Assembly: GCA_002480925.1 (NCBI GenBank)
Contig: DLDA01000006.1
Location: 1 to 41,334, forward strand
Length of the DNA stretch: 41,334 nucleotides
Origin: Lachnospiraceae bacterium UBA7784
GTDB lineage: Bacteria > Bacillota > Clostridia > Lachnospirales > Lachnospiraceae
Direction: 5' to 3'
Position numbers and translations under genes: made by a program. How positions within the stretch are numbered: the stretch's first letter is position 1; every line of letters starts with the position of its first letter. This document shows positions 34,870 through 41,334 of this stretch, one piece after another. The notes beneath the pieces were generated by a model. The model did not search any database. It worked only from the letters and a program-made list of their open reading frames with translations, and had not been told where the DNA came from.

Positions 34870-35403
34870 ATGAAGATCAACATCACAGGAAAAAACATCG
34901 AACTCACTGACGGCATCAAGACTGCAGTAAATGACAAGCTCGGAAAGCTCGGGAAGTACTTTACTGACGACACCGTTATCAATGTCACCCTCTCGGTAGA
35001 GAAGGACAGACAGAAGATCGAGGTCACGATCCCTATCAAAGGACAGATTATCAGATCTGAGCAGGTTTCCAATGATATGTATGTATCGATCGACCTTGTA
35101 GAGGAGGTTATAGAGAGGCAGCTTCGCAAATACCGCACAAAGCTCGTTTCCAGGCAGAACGAACCAAGGGAATTCTTCCAGGAGGATTTCATTGATGACG
35201 AGGATATCGATGAGGAGTCCCCGATAAAGATCAAGAGGACCAAGCACTTCGGCATCAAGCCTATGTATCCAGAGGATGCCTGCGTACAGATGGAGCTTCT
35301 CGGACATGACTTCTTCGTATTCAGAAACGCTGAGACTGACGAGGTAAATGTGGTCTATAAGCGTCGTGGCAACACCTACGGTCTTATAGAGCCTGAATTC
35401 TGA
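34870..35403 (+). CDS. hpf: Ribosome hibernation promoting factor, long form
   Basis: The 177-residue protein has an N-terminal S30Ae domain (MKINITGKNIELTDGIKTAV, residues 1-100) and a C-terminal dimerisation domain (IKIKRTKHFGIKPMYPEDA, about 120-177, ending YGLIEPEF). The long form pairs 70S ribosomes into inactive 100S dimers in stationary phase. I chose the ATG at 34870: it begins the known conserved N-terminus and follows AAAGGGGG. The frame is open 27 codons further upstream, but those codons overlap the promoter. A strong terminator follows. Confidence 0.96.
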   Translation: MKINITGKNIELTDGIKTAVNDKLGKLGKYFTDDTVINVTLSVEKDRQKIEVTIPIKGQIIRSEQVSNDMYVSIDLVEEVIERQLRKYRTKLVSRQNEPREFFQEDFIDDEDIDEESPIKIKRTKHFGIKPMYPEDACVQMELLGHDFFVFRNAETDEVNVVYKRRGNTYGLIEPEF

Positions 35404-35427
35404 TACTTGTCTTATTTTTAGCTGCAG

Positions 35428-35467
35428 ATCGTCAAGGGGGCTTCTAAGTCTCTTTGGCGATTTTTTA
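35428..35467 (+). terminator. hpf intrinsic terminator
   Basis: A stem of about 15 bp with several G-T pairs (ATCGTCAAGGGGGCTT with AAGTCTCTTTGGCGAT) is followed by a run of T. It ends 15 bases before the plsC ATG, so plsC depends on readthrough or its own promoter. Confidence 0.85.
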
Positions 35468-35481
35468 TTTCTGGAGATATC

Positions 35482-36198
35482 ATGCGGACCCTTCTTTCAC
35501 TTATTTATGTAGTTCTCTTCCTTATCATTTCTCTCCCTGTCCTTGGGGTTTCCTGGCTTATCAGCAGAAAAGATCCTTCCCGGACCGATAAGTTCATTAT
35601 GCACTTCGCTCAGTGGGGTTTTTCCTGTGTTGAAAAAATATCAGGATCAAGCGTGGAGGTCAGTGGACTTGAAAACATACCATCAGACCGGCCTGTCCTT
35701 TTCATTGGCAATCACCAGAGCTTCTTTGATATCGTCATCACCTACAGCCGGCTCCCGAATCTTACTGGCTTTGTTGCCAAAAAGTCCATTTTCAAGGTTC
35801 CTGTCCTTGGCCTCCTGATGAAAAGGCTTTACTGCATCTCTCTCGACAGAAACAGCCTTCGTTCCGGTATGGATATGATACTTACTGCTGTTGACAGATT
35901 AAAGCACGGCGTCAGCATCTTCATCTATCCTGAGGGCACCCGGTCAAAGGACGGAGAAGTCCATAAGTTTCATCCGGGCAGCTTCAAGATCGCTACAAAG
36001 GCTAAGGTCCCGATCGTCCCTGTCACTATCACAGGCACAAGGGACATCCTGGAATACCATTTCCCTAACATCAAGAAAGCAAGGGTGACCCTGACCTTTG
36101 GTAAGCCGATCGAGACAAAGGAACTGAGTAAAGAGGAGATAAAGGAGTTGCCTGAGAGAGTGAGGGGGGAGGTGATAGGTGCGAGGGGTGAGGGGTGA
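35482..36198 (+). CDS. plsC: 1-acyl-sn-glycerol-3-phosphate acyltransferase
   Basis: This 238-residue membrane-bound enzyme makes phosphatidic acid. It has an N-terminal hydrophobic segment (VVLFLIISLPVLGVSWLI), the catalytic NHQSFFDI motif (HX4D, near 77), the FVAKKSIFKVP segment, YPEGTRS near 149 and PIVPVTITGTRD. GGAG lies 6 bases ahead of the ATG. The last ~13 residues (RVRGEVIGARGEG) are encoded by the heptamer repeat that begins at 36164, so the natural C-terminus has probably been changed by repeat expansion. The catalytic core is intact. Confidence 0.94.
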   Translation: MRTLLSLIYVVLFLIISLPVLGVSWLISRKDPSRTDKFIMHFAQWGFSCVEKISGSSVEVSGLENIPSDRPVLFIGNHQSFFDIVITYSRLPNLTGFVAKKSIFKVPVLGLLMKRLYCISLDRNSLRSGMDMILTAVDRLKHGVSIFIYPEGTRSKDGEVHKFHPGSFKIATKAKVPIVPVTITGTRDILEYHFPNIKKARVTLTFGKPIETKELSKEEIKELPERVRGEVIGARGEG

Positions 36199-36268
36199 GG
36201 GGTGAGGTCTGAGGTCTGAGGTGTGAGGTGAGAGGTGCGAGGTCTGAGGTGTGAGGTCTGAGGTGTGA
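36164..36268. repeat. Tandem 7-bp repeat, 15 units
   Basis: Fifteen consecutive heptamers of pattern GGNNNGA run in phase from 36164, with two exceptions at single bases (GGTGATA for one). Most are GGTCTGA, GGTGTGA or GGGGTGA. The first units encode the end of plsC and its stop codon (36196-36198). Confidence 0.9.
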
Positions 36269-36291
36269 GGCCGAAAGCCTGTAGGCAAGAG

Positions 36292-36490
36292 CGAGTCGAA
36301 GACGAAGCTCGAACCACAGGCGAGGCCGTTCTGTGAGGCTGAAAGTTTCGAGATGAGAGCGAGCTTATAGCGAAGCTCGAATCCGAAACGAAGCCGTTCT
36401 TTGAGATTAATGAGAGCGAGCCATAGGCGAAGCTCGAATTTAGCGAAAAGAACTTCCTTATTAGCGAAAGCAAGCCGTAGGCGAAGCTTG
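36292..36490. repeat. Four diverged repeat units, each with a 20-base inverted repeat
   Basis: Hairpin cores of 20 bases lie at 36292-36311, 36360-36379, 36417-36436 and 36471-36490 (spacing 68, 57, 54). Three read CGAG...CTCG; the fourth reads CAAGC...GCTTG, a paired change that keeps the stem. Units 1-2 share a GCCGTTCT tail; units 3-4 share a TTAGCG-N2-AGAACTTCC tail. Confidence 0.75.
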
Positions 36491-36514
36491 AGCTTAGCGA
36501 GCAGAACTTCCCGA

Positions 36515-36563
36515 GGTGATAGGTGTGAGGTGTGAGGTCTGAGGTGCGAGGGGTTAGGTTCTA
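36515..36563. repeat. Second heptamer tract, 7 units
   Basis: Seven in-phase heptamers begin with GGTGATA and GGTGTGA, just as the tract at 36171 begins with GGTGATA and GGTGCGA. The unit decays to GGGGTTA and GGTTCTA at the 3' end. Confidence 0.8.
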
Positions 36564-36572
36564 GGGACTGAT

Positions 36573-36677
36573 GGTATCTGATTACATCCCTAGTCCCTAT
36601 AGCTTTGCAAAAAAGCCTGGATTCTAGATATAAGCGGTATCTGATGGTGTCCCTAATCCCTAATCCCTGATCCCTGG
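36573..36677. repeat. Paired GGTATCTGAT plus TCCCTNN heptamer tracts
   Basis: GGTATCTGAT occurs at 36573-36582 and 36636-36645, each followed shortly by heptamers of TCCCTAA type: two at 36587-36600 and four at 36650-36677 (TTAGGGA-like on the minus strand). Confidence 0.75.
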
Positions 36678-36695
36678 CTCCAAAAAGCTGCTTTC

Positions 36696-36723
36696 AAAAA
36701 AACAAGAGCCCCCATGTGGGGGC
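36696..36723 (-). terminator. Terminator-like hairpin pointing left, no matching gene
   Basis: GCCCCC (36708-36713), a 4-base loop and GGGGGC (36718-36723) are followed by seven T on the minus strand only. No minus-strand gene lies immediately upstream of it, so it may end antisense transcription or be a leftover. Confidence 0.55.
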
Positions 36724-36767
36724 CCTGTAAAAGAGGGGGAGTATGAAAAACGAAAACAATTTCCGTC

Positions 36768-36794
36768 TCAAAAGGAACTGTGATTTCCTTTTGA
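36768..36794. repeat. 10-bp perfect inverted repeat ahead of the SDR gene
   Basis: TCAAAAGGAA (36768-36777), a 7-base loop and TTCCTTTTGA (36785-36794). It could be an operator or leader hairpin for the gene at 36840. Confidence 0.5.
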
Positions 36795-36839
36795 TGGTTA
36801 TATGATACATAATGTTTGTGTTTGAATTGTGAACAGCCA

Positions 36840-37604
36840 ATGAAAAGTTTATTAAATAAAATACCATCAATAAATTCGCCATCCTACGGGATCGTAACCG
36901 GAGCATCGCGAGGCATAGGGCGCTCAATCGCCATTAAAATGGCCGAAAACGGCGTAAATCTGGCTATCTGTTGCAGGGACTCTGTGGACATGCTTGAGGA
37001 GCTAGGAAAGGAGCTGGAGCAGAACTACGGTATCAGTGTAATATGCCAGGGATGCGATGTAGGTGATCCGGATTCTGTGAGTGCCATGAAATATAAGGTG
37101 TTAGAGAACTTCCCTCATATCGACTATATGGTAAACAATGCCGGAATCTCCTTTATCGGCCTTATCACCGATATGTCAGTGGAAGACTGGAACCGTATGA
37201 TAGCTGTCAACCTTTCTTCACTTTTTTATATGACAAAGGCCTTTATACCTTCCATGATCCATCAGAAAAGAGGGTCCGTACTGAACATCTCGTCTATGTG
37301 GGGTAATGTCGGCGCCTCCTGCGAGGTAGCCTATTCAGCCAGCAAAGGCGGAGTCAATCTCTATACAAAGGCTCTTGCCAGAGAACTGGCTCCATCCGGG
37401 ATCAGGGTCAATGCGATCGCTCCAGGCTGCGTTGATACTGATATGAATTCCTGTTTTTCTCCAGAAGAAAAAAAGGATCTGGAAAACCAGATCCCTCTCG
37501 GCCGATTCGCTTTTCCTGATGAAATAGCTGATGCAGCCTGGTCAGTAATGAACCTGACCTATGTGACTGGACAGATTCTCACTGCTGATGGCGCCTTTAT
37601 CTGA
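36840..37604 (+). CDS. Short-chain dehydrogenase/reductase, FabG-like
   Basis: The 254-residue NAD(P)-dependent oxidoreductase has the cofactor loop TGASRGIG (residues 20-27), NNAG, the active-site Ser in LNISSMWG, the YSASKGG Tyr-Lys pair near 163, and the ending YVTGQILTADGAFI. This fits 3-oxoacyl-ACP reductase. It is a stand-alone gene, far from other fatty acid genes, so another substrate is possible. The ATG at 36840 lacks a clear ribosome site. An in-frame TTG at 36816 would add 8 residues and also lacks one. It converges with the RHH gene, with 5 bases between them. Confidence 0.88.
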   Translation: MKSLLNKIPSINSPSYGIVTGASRGIGRSIAIKMAENGVNLAICCRDSVDMLEELGKELEQNYGISVICQGCDVGDPDSVSAMKYKVLENFPHIDYMVNNAGISFIGLITDMSVEDWNRMIAVNLSSLFYMTKAFIPSMIHQKRGSVLNISSMWGNVGASCEVAYSASKGGVNLYTKALARELAPSGIRVNAIAPGCVDTDMNSCFSPEEKKDLENQIPLGRFAFPDEIADAAWSVMNLTYVTGQILTADGAFI

Positions 37605-37609
37605 TCCGC

Positions 37610-37828
37610 CTAATCATCTGAGTTCTTGTCCAGGTACTCGGTAAGAGCATTTGCGATCAGTGCCGAAAACGATATGCCTCTTCTGTCAGCCTCCTCACAG
37701 GCCTGCTTGTATATATCGGGTCTCATTGTAAGAGTATACTGTTTCTTCTTGTTAGCAACTCTGGGCCTCCCTCTGTGACGGGACTCGGTCTGTGCTCCGG
37801 CCTGTTCGCTAGTGCTTATATCACTCAT
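37610..37828 (-). CDS. Ribbon-helix-helix DNA-binding protein
   Basis: The 72-residue protein has a polar basic N-terminus (SRHRGRPRVANKKK) and a ribbon-helix-helix core (KQYTLTMRPDIYKQACEEAD, then SALIANALTEYLD). It is like CopG/Arc-type antitoxins or small repressors. AGGAGAAAAGAA stands ahead of the ATG. No toxin gene lies next to it. It has its own consensus promoter. Confidence 0.75.
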   Translation of the reverse strand: MSDISTSEQAGAQTESRHRGRPRVANKKKQYTLTMRPDIYKQACEEADRRGISFSALIANALTEYLDKNSDD

Positions 37829-37885
37829 TTCTTTTCTCCTTTTATTTATAATTTACTTAAATATTTATTTTTATCTACTCACATT

Positions 37886-37914
37886 ACTATAACTTATAAA
37901 TAAATCTATGTCAA
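37886..37914 (-). promoter_or_regulatory. Promoter of the RHH gene
   Basis: TTGACA (37909-37914), 17 bases and TATAGT (37886-37891) on the minus strand. The leader is about 50 AT-rich bases. Confidence 0.75.
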
Positions 37915-37965
37915 CACCATTTTTTCACTTTATAAGACACTTTATCATAATTGTATCTTCAGATT

Positions 37966-38009
37966 AAAAAAACAGGATGAAAAAGAATCACCTCTTCCTT
38001 TTCATCCTG
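37966..38009 (-). terminator. Terminator of the glycerol-3-phosphate dehydrogenase operon
   Basis: CAGGATGAAAA pairs with TTTTCATCCTG (37973-37983 and 37999-38009) and is followed by a T run on the minus strand, just after the DUF1667 gene stop. Confidence 0.88.
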
Positions 38010-38015
38010 CTTTAT

Positions 38016-38369
38016 TCAGTCCTCCCTGGTCGCTATGATATCAACGCCAGTATCACAGACATTCTTTATTATTACATCACCGATATGCACCGGAGACTTT
38101 ACCTTCACTGTTCCAAGCGCCTTTACAATATCACCGATCCTTGCCTTTGGTATATCGGAGGCGGTCTTTACGGACACCACAGCGTCCCTTCCGCCCTCTA
38201 CTGCAACCGTACTTGTCACTATCCTTGTAGGGCTAGTGACCTCCTTTCTTCCATAATCCTCGCCGCGCTTGCAGGTATTACCTGTTACTGACTTTACCTC
38301 CCCGTTTTCTATGGTAACTGTAAGGGCACATCCCATGGGACATCCTATACAGGTCAGATTCCTTTCCAT
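38016..38369 (-). CDS. DUF1667 protein, partner of FAD-dependent dehydrogenase
   Basis: The 117-residue protein starts MERNLTCIGCPMGCALTV and has a Cys-rich N-terminus (CxxCxxxC) plus further Cys at NTCKRG and NVCDTG. DUF1667 proteins regularly sit after two FAD oxidoreductases in Firmicute glycerol operons and probably carry electrons, playing the role of GlpC; that is inferred. Located 15 bases after the FAD oxidoreductase stop. Confidence 0.9.
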   Translation of the reverse strand: MERNLTCIGCPMGCALTVTIENGEVKSVTGNTCKRGEDYGRKEVTSPTRIVTSTVAVEGGRDAVVSVKTASDIPKARIGDIVKALGTVKVKSPVHIGDVIIKNVCDTGVDIIATRED

Positions 38370-38384
38370 TGTTCTACCTCCTGT

Positions 38385-39635
38385 TCAGGCTTCCTCCAGA
38401 CCTATTTCTATCGAATCAGCATCACCAAGGTCTGATTTCTTAAGGACCACCTGTTCCATTTCACCGGGTGCCATTATCTGCTTCCTTCTGCGGACAAGCT
38501 CCCTGCCTGCTGCCCTTACGACAATAGAGGCTCCCTTATAGACATCGGCTACGCGAAACCTTACTGTGATCGTATCCTCCATGGCCTCGGGTCTTACGGT
38601 CTGAGGCACAGTATAGCGTACCCTGCCATCACATCTTATGTCTATGGTATTATATGATGTCTCGCCGTGCCTTATGAATTCTGCTGCATAGTGTCCGGCA
38701 TTCTTTGCCTCTGTTGAGACGAAATCCACCAGATCATGGACATGCAGCACATTTCCACAGGCAAATATTCCAGCAACGCTTGTCTCCAGCGAGTCATTTA
38801 CGACGGGTCCATTTGTGATCCTTGAAAGCTCAACGCCGCAGTCCTTTGAAAGCTCGTTTTCAGGGATCAGTCCACAGGACAAAAGAAGCGTGTCGCACTC
38901 ATATCTTTCCTCAGTACCGGCTATCGGTTTCCTGTCTGCTCCAACCTCTGCTATTGTCACAGCCTCGACCCTTTTCTTTCCCTCAATGCTTACAACTGTA
39001 TGGGAAAGCTTTAATGGTATTCCGAAATCGTCAAGGCACTGGACTATATTTCTTTTGAGTCCTCCTGAATATGGCATGAGCTCGGCTACTACCTCGACCT
39101 TAGCGCCCTCCAGTGTCATGCGTCTGGCCATTATAAGTCCAATATCACCTGAACCCAGGATCACGACTTTCCTTCCCGGCATTTCTCCTTCCATATTTAC
39201 AAGGCGCTGGGCGCAGCCCGCGGTATATATGCCGGCTGGGCGAAAGCCCGGAATATTCAAAGCGCCGCGGCTCCTTTCCCTGCATCCCATTGCAAGTACC
39301 ACAGCCTTTGCCTTTACCATGAAAAGTCCATCAGTCGGATTCATTGCTGTGACTGTCCTGTCATGGCTTATATCCATCACCATTGTGTTCAGTCTGTAGT
39401 CGATCTTCTGATCGATGACCTGGGAAATGAACCTTGCTGCGTATTCAGGTCCTGTCAGCTCCTGATTAAAGGTATGGAGTCCAAAGCCATTATGTATACA
39501 CTGGTTCAGGATGCCTCCGAGTCTGTCATCTCTTTCAAGTATTAGTATATCAGAAATCCCATCAGCTCTGGCTGAAAGTGCAGCAGCAAGACCCGCAGGA
39601 CCTCCTCCGACAATTACAAGATCATAATTTTCCAT
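38385..39635 (-). CDS. FAD/NAD(P)-dependent oxidoreductase of the anaerobic glycerol-3-phosphate dehydrogenase
   Basis: This 416-residue pyridine nucleotide-disulfide oxidoreductase-like flavoprotein has the FAD motif IVGGGPAGLAAALSA at its start and an NAD motif VILGSGDIGLIMARRM near 150. It also has AMGCRERSRGALNIPGF, the two-Cys-free active region typical of this group, and IFACGNVLHVHDLVD at the second FAD contact. It is 12 bases downstream of the glpA-like gene and followed by DUF1667. It likely passes electrons from glycerol-3-phosphate to a carrier or NAD. Confidence 0.9.
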   Translation of the reverse strand: MENYDLVIVGGGPAGLAAALSARADGISDILILERDDRLGGILNQCIHNGFGLHTFNQELTGPEYAARFISQVIDQKIDYRLNTMVMDISHDRTVTAMNPTDGLFMVKAKAVVLAMGCRERSRGALNIPGFRPAGIYTAGCAQRLVNMEGEMPGRKVVILGSGDIGLIMARRMTLEGAKVEVVAELMPYSGGLKRNIVQCLDDFGIPLKLSHTVVSIEGKKRVEAVTIAEVGADRKPIAGTEERYECDTLLLSCGLIPENELSKDCGVELSRITNGPVVNDSLETSVAGIFACGNVLHVHDLVDFVSTEAKNAGHYAAEFIRHGETSYNTIDIRCDGRVRYTVPQTVRPEAMEDTITVRFRVADVYKGASIVVRAAGRELVRRRKQIMAPGEMEQVVLKKSDLGDADSIEIGLEEA

Positions 39636-39647
39636 TAGAAGCCTCCC

Positions 39648-41075
39648 TTATTTAGTCCTGCCATAAACCAGTAGGCTGTCTCCGCCTGATTTGGTAACCT
39701 GCTCAGGCGAAAGGCCTGCATATTTTTCCAGAAGCTCCATCTGACGCGGTGTGCAGAATCCGGCCTGGCATCTGCCCATTCCGGCTCTTGTTCGTCTCTT
39801 GATCCCGTCAAGGGTCCGTGCGCCAAGCGTTCTTGTGATCGCGTCCTTTATTTCGCCCGCCGTCACCGATTCGCACCGGCAGATGATCTGACCGTACTCC
39901 GGATGTTCCTTTATCAGTGTGTTCCGATCCTCTGCAGACAGCTTCTTCGGATCGAGGATTCCTATCCTTGTACCGTTGAATCGTTCATTTTCCCTAAGAG
40001 AAAGGCTCTCTGCCACCATCATTGCCAGGTCCGCTCCTATTGCCGGTGCGCTTGATAATCCCGGCGACTCTATCCCTGCCGCATCGAAAAATCCGCTGCA
40101 GTCGGCCGCCTCCCCGATGATGAAATCTCCTCCATCCTCGTGAGCCCTTAGTCCTGCAAATGATGTGATCACACTTCTGTATGGTATATCCTTTATCGAA
40201 AGCGCGCTCATCTCCTCTACCCTGGACAAGCCATAGGCTGTTGTTTCAGTGTCCTCTTTATCCGGTATATCCTCTGCTGTAGGCCCTATAAGCACATTCC
40301 CATGCACTGTAGGAGTCACCAGGATTCCCTTTCCAAGCTTTGATGGCAGCTGGAAAATAGTGTGGCTGCAGATCCCTGCCGCCGACTTGTCCAAAAGCTC
40401 ATATTGGCCTCTTCTGGCCGTGATATGGATCTTCTTCTCTGATACCATATTGTGGATGATATCAGCATAGACACCGGCTGCATTTACAACTGTCCTTGCC
40501 TGATATTCACTATTCTCTGTCTTTATGGAGAAATGGTCACCGACCTTTTTCACCCCGGTGACTTTTGAATTGAAGGCGAATTCCACGCCATTGTCCGCGG
40601 CATTTTCCGCAAAAGCTATATTCATCCCAAACGGGCAGATGATCGCTGCCGTAGGCGCGTAAAGCGCGCAGGTAACCTCATCGGCTATCTGCGGTTCCAT
40701 CTCTATGATCTGATCTCTTTCTATTATAGAAAGTCCTTCTACTCCGTTCTTCTTCCCCTGTTCAAGCAGCCGTTCAAGCTCTGTCCTGTCCTGATCCTTC
40801 CTGCATACCACAAGAGACCCCGTCTTCTTATACGGGAAATCAAGCTCTTCTGACAGTGCCTCCATGACCCTCGAACCCCACACGTTATACTTTGCCTTGA
40901 GCGACTCCGGCACTGCATCATATCCTGCATGCACTATCGCACTATTCGCCTTTGTCGTGCCAGAGCAGACATCACAGTCTGCCTCAAGCACCAGGAATCT
41001 CCCTTTGTGCCTTGAAAGCTCTCTGGCTGTGGCTGAACCGACTGCGCCGGCCCCTATGATCACCACGTCATACAT
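39648..41075 (-). CDS. glpA: Anaerobic glycerol-3-phosphate dehydrogenase, GlpA-like, with BFD-type [2Fe-2S] domain
   Basis: The 475-residue protein begins MYDVVIIGAGAVGSATARE, a DAO-family FAD site, and contains NSAIVHAGYDA and GIESPGLSSAPAIG. The C-terminal BFD-like domain has the four cysteines ICRCES (near 400) and CQAGFC (near 437). It oxidises glycerol-3-phosphate to dihydroxyacetone phosphate. I chose the ATG at 41075 because AAGGAGG lies 8 bases ahead and FAD proteins start here. The frame is open for 68 more codons upstream, but that part crosses the promoter and runs into a transposase remnant. Confidence 0.9.
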   Translation of the reverse strand: MYDVVIIGAGAVGSATARELSRHKGRFLVLEADCDVCSGTTKANSAIVHAGYDAVPESLKAKYNVWGSRVMEALSEELDFPYKKTGSLVVCRKDQDRTELERLLEQGKKNGVEGLSIIERDQIIEMEPQIADEVTCALYAPTAAIICPFGMNIAFAENAADNGVEFAFNSKVTGVKKVGDHFSIKTENSEYQARTVVNAAGVYADIIHNMVSEKKIHITARRGQYELLDKSAAGICSHTIFQLPSKLGKGILVTPTVHGNVLIGPTAEDIPDKEDTETTAYGLSRVEEMSALSIKDIPYRSVITSFAGLRAHEDGGDFIIGEAADCSGFFDAAGIESPGLSSAPAIGADLAMMVAESLSLRENERFNGTRIGILDPKKLSAEDRNTLIKEHPEYGQIICRCESVTAGEIKDAITRTLGARTLDGIKRRTRAGMGRCQAGFCTPRQMELLEKYAGLSPEQVTKSGGDSLLVYGRTK

Positions 41076-41104
41076 CTGTCTTTCCTCCTTATCTATAAGC
41101 CCCA

Positions 41105-41133
41105 CGAAACTATATCGTCTCGTTATAGTTTCG
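41105..41133. promoter_or_regulatory. Perfect 10-bp-arm palindrome at the glp operon start
   Basis: CGAAACTATA (41105-41114), 9 bases and TATAGTTTCG (41124-41133). It directly abuts the -10 box on its downstream side, so it covers the transcription start and early leader. It can act as an operator or as an RNA hairpin. Confidence 0.7.
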
Positions 41134-41162
41134 ATTATATCACGATTCAGAGGAGTGAGCAA
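41134..41162 (-). promoter_or_regulatory. glp operon promoter
   Basis: TTGCTC (41157-41162), 17 bases and a perfect TATAAT (41134-41139) on the minus strand. Confidence 0.75.
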
Positions 41163-41192
41163 GGGAGGAGGCTTCTTTGATGCATTCTTCGA

Positions 41193-41334
41193 GAACTTAC
41201 TGATTTCACCAGAATAAATCCGGCGGCCAATGTCCAAACGTTGTTCTTTGGTGTATTTCATGGTAAACCTCTTGTTCAAGTAGAGAATATCAACTGTTTT
41301 AGAAATGGATTTTTTGTCTTAGGTGTAGCCGCCA
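41193..41334 (-). mobile_element. Remnant of a transposase gene 5' end (IS3-type OrfA-like)
   Basis: The minus strand from an ATG at 41261 (AGAGG ahead) reads MKYTKEQRLDIGRR, then IYSGEISKF. I recall this start from helix-turn-helix transposase OrfA proteins of IS elements common in Lachnospiraceae. After about 23 codons the text becomes unlike the family (SKNASKKPPPLL) and runs into the glp promoter, so the gene is cut. The upstream 73 bases may be the IS leader and could continue beyond the window. Confidence 0.55.

Noticed and set aside
34633..35307. A 224-codon minus-strand frame antisense to the XRE gene end and hpf.
   Set aside because: It is antisense to hpf, which is certain. The composition merely mirrors the hpf codons.
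35944..36473. Minus-strand open frames of 114 and 167 codons with seven-residue repeats such as TPQTSHL across the heptamer island.
   Set aside because: Three 7-bp units make 21 bases, so the repeat stays open in several frames and gives a false repeat protein. The frames are antisense to plsC and I see no ribosome site.
36164..36563. A CRISPR array in the repeat island.
   Set aside because: The repeats are 7-bp contiguous units or diverged 54-68-bp units. There are no unique spacers of uniform size and no cas genes.
36650..36677. TTAGGGA repeats on the minus strand as telomere-like DNA.
   Set aside because: There are only four units, two of them imperfect, inside a larger family of heptamers and with genes on both sides. 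A chromosome end is not supported.
37610..37828. A toxin-antitoxin pair with the ribbon-helix-helix protein as antitoxin.
   Set aside because: No small toxin gene lies next to it on the same strand; the neighbour is a convergent SDR gene.
41076..41279. A 68-residue N-terminal extension of the GlpA-like protein.
   Set aside because: It crosses a good promoter and the transposase remnant, while AAGGAGG before the ATG at 41075 gives the normal FAD-protein start.

Overview
The window reads like a chromosome segment from a low-to-mid-GC anaerobic Firmicute, most likely a member of the Lachnospiraceae or a close relative. Pointers are strong AGGAGG-type ribosome binding sites, sigma-A promoters with exact 17-bp spacing, Veg, long-form HPF, a CIRCE-controlled Lon, a CymR-like Rrf2 regulator, a lacI/malQ maltodextrin operon, and the three-gene anaerobic glycerol-3-phosphate dehydrogenase set with DUF1667. 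The genus is an inference.

Region by region. (1) 1-12346 is a surface-polysaccharide operon on the minus strand, read from right to left: a priming sugar-phosphate transferase, a WbbL-like glycosyltransferase, an O-antigen-ligase/polymerase-family membrane protein, a second glycosyltransferase, a histidine kinase and response regulator, a Wzt/TagH-type ABC ATPase and its permease, a short decayed frame, an AT-rich YfhO-family membrane protein, and the start of a dTDP-4-amino-4,6-dideoxygalactose transaminase. Most junctions overlap by 1-4 bases or more, so the genes are probably translationally coupled. (2) 12354-15626 holds Lon with a CIRCE operator, a divergent histidine phosphatase, and a LysR protein reduced to its DNA-binding part. 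(3) 15722-23046 is a maltodextrin operon: binding protein, two permeases, 4-alpha-glucanotransferase and LacI regulator, followed by a YesL-like/Nudix fusion. It is preceded by a promoter and four AACGTT-core operators. (4) 23078-29991 holds secA, an Rrf2 regulator and mfd; mfd has tandem palindromes at its predicted start of transcription. (5) 30417-33679 holds map with an N-terminal SEC-C zinc motif, a SurA/PrsA-N-like membrane protein, an NlpC/P60 hydrolase and veg. (6) 33850-36198 on the plus strand holds an XRE-type regulator, hpf and plsC. (7) 36164-36677 is an unusual repeat island built from 7-bp tandem units and four hairpin-forming 54-68-bp units. It has run into the end of plsC. (8) 36840-37914 holds an SDR oxidoreductase and an orphan ribbon-helix-helix protein. 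(9) 38016-41162 is a glpA-like/FAD oxidoreductase/DUF1667 operon with a perfect palindrome at its promoter, next to the remnant of a transposase gene at the window edge.

Most genes are well-known families. The most unusual observations are the repeat island at 36164-36677, the YesL-Nudix fusion with an internal ribosome binding site and start codon, the tandem palindromes in front of mfd, the two-component system built into the polysaccharide operon, and the AT-rich YfhO gene next to a decayed frame. I found no clear evidence for a complete new defence or mobile system here. No searches or computations could be run, so family assignments rest on motif reading and remembered family sequences.
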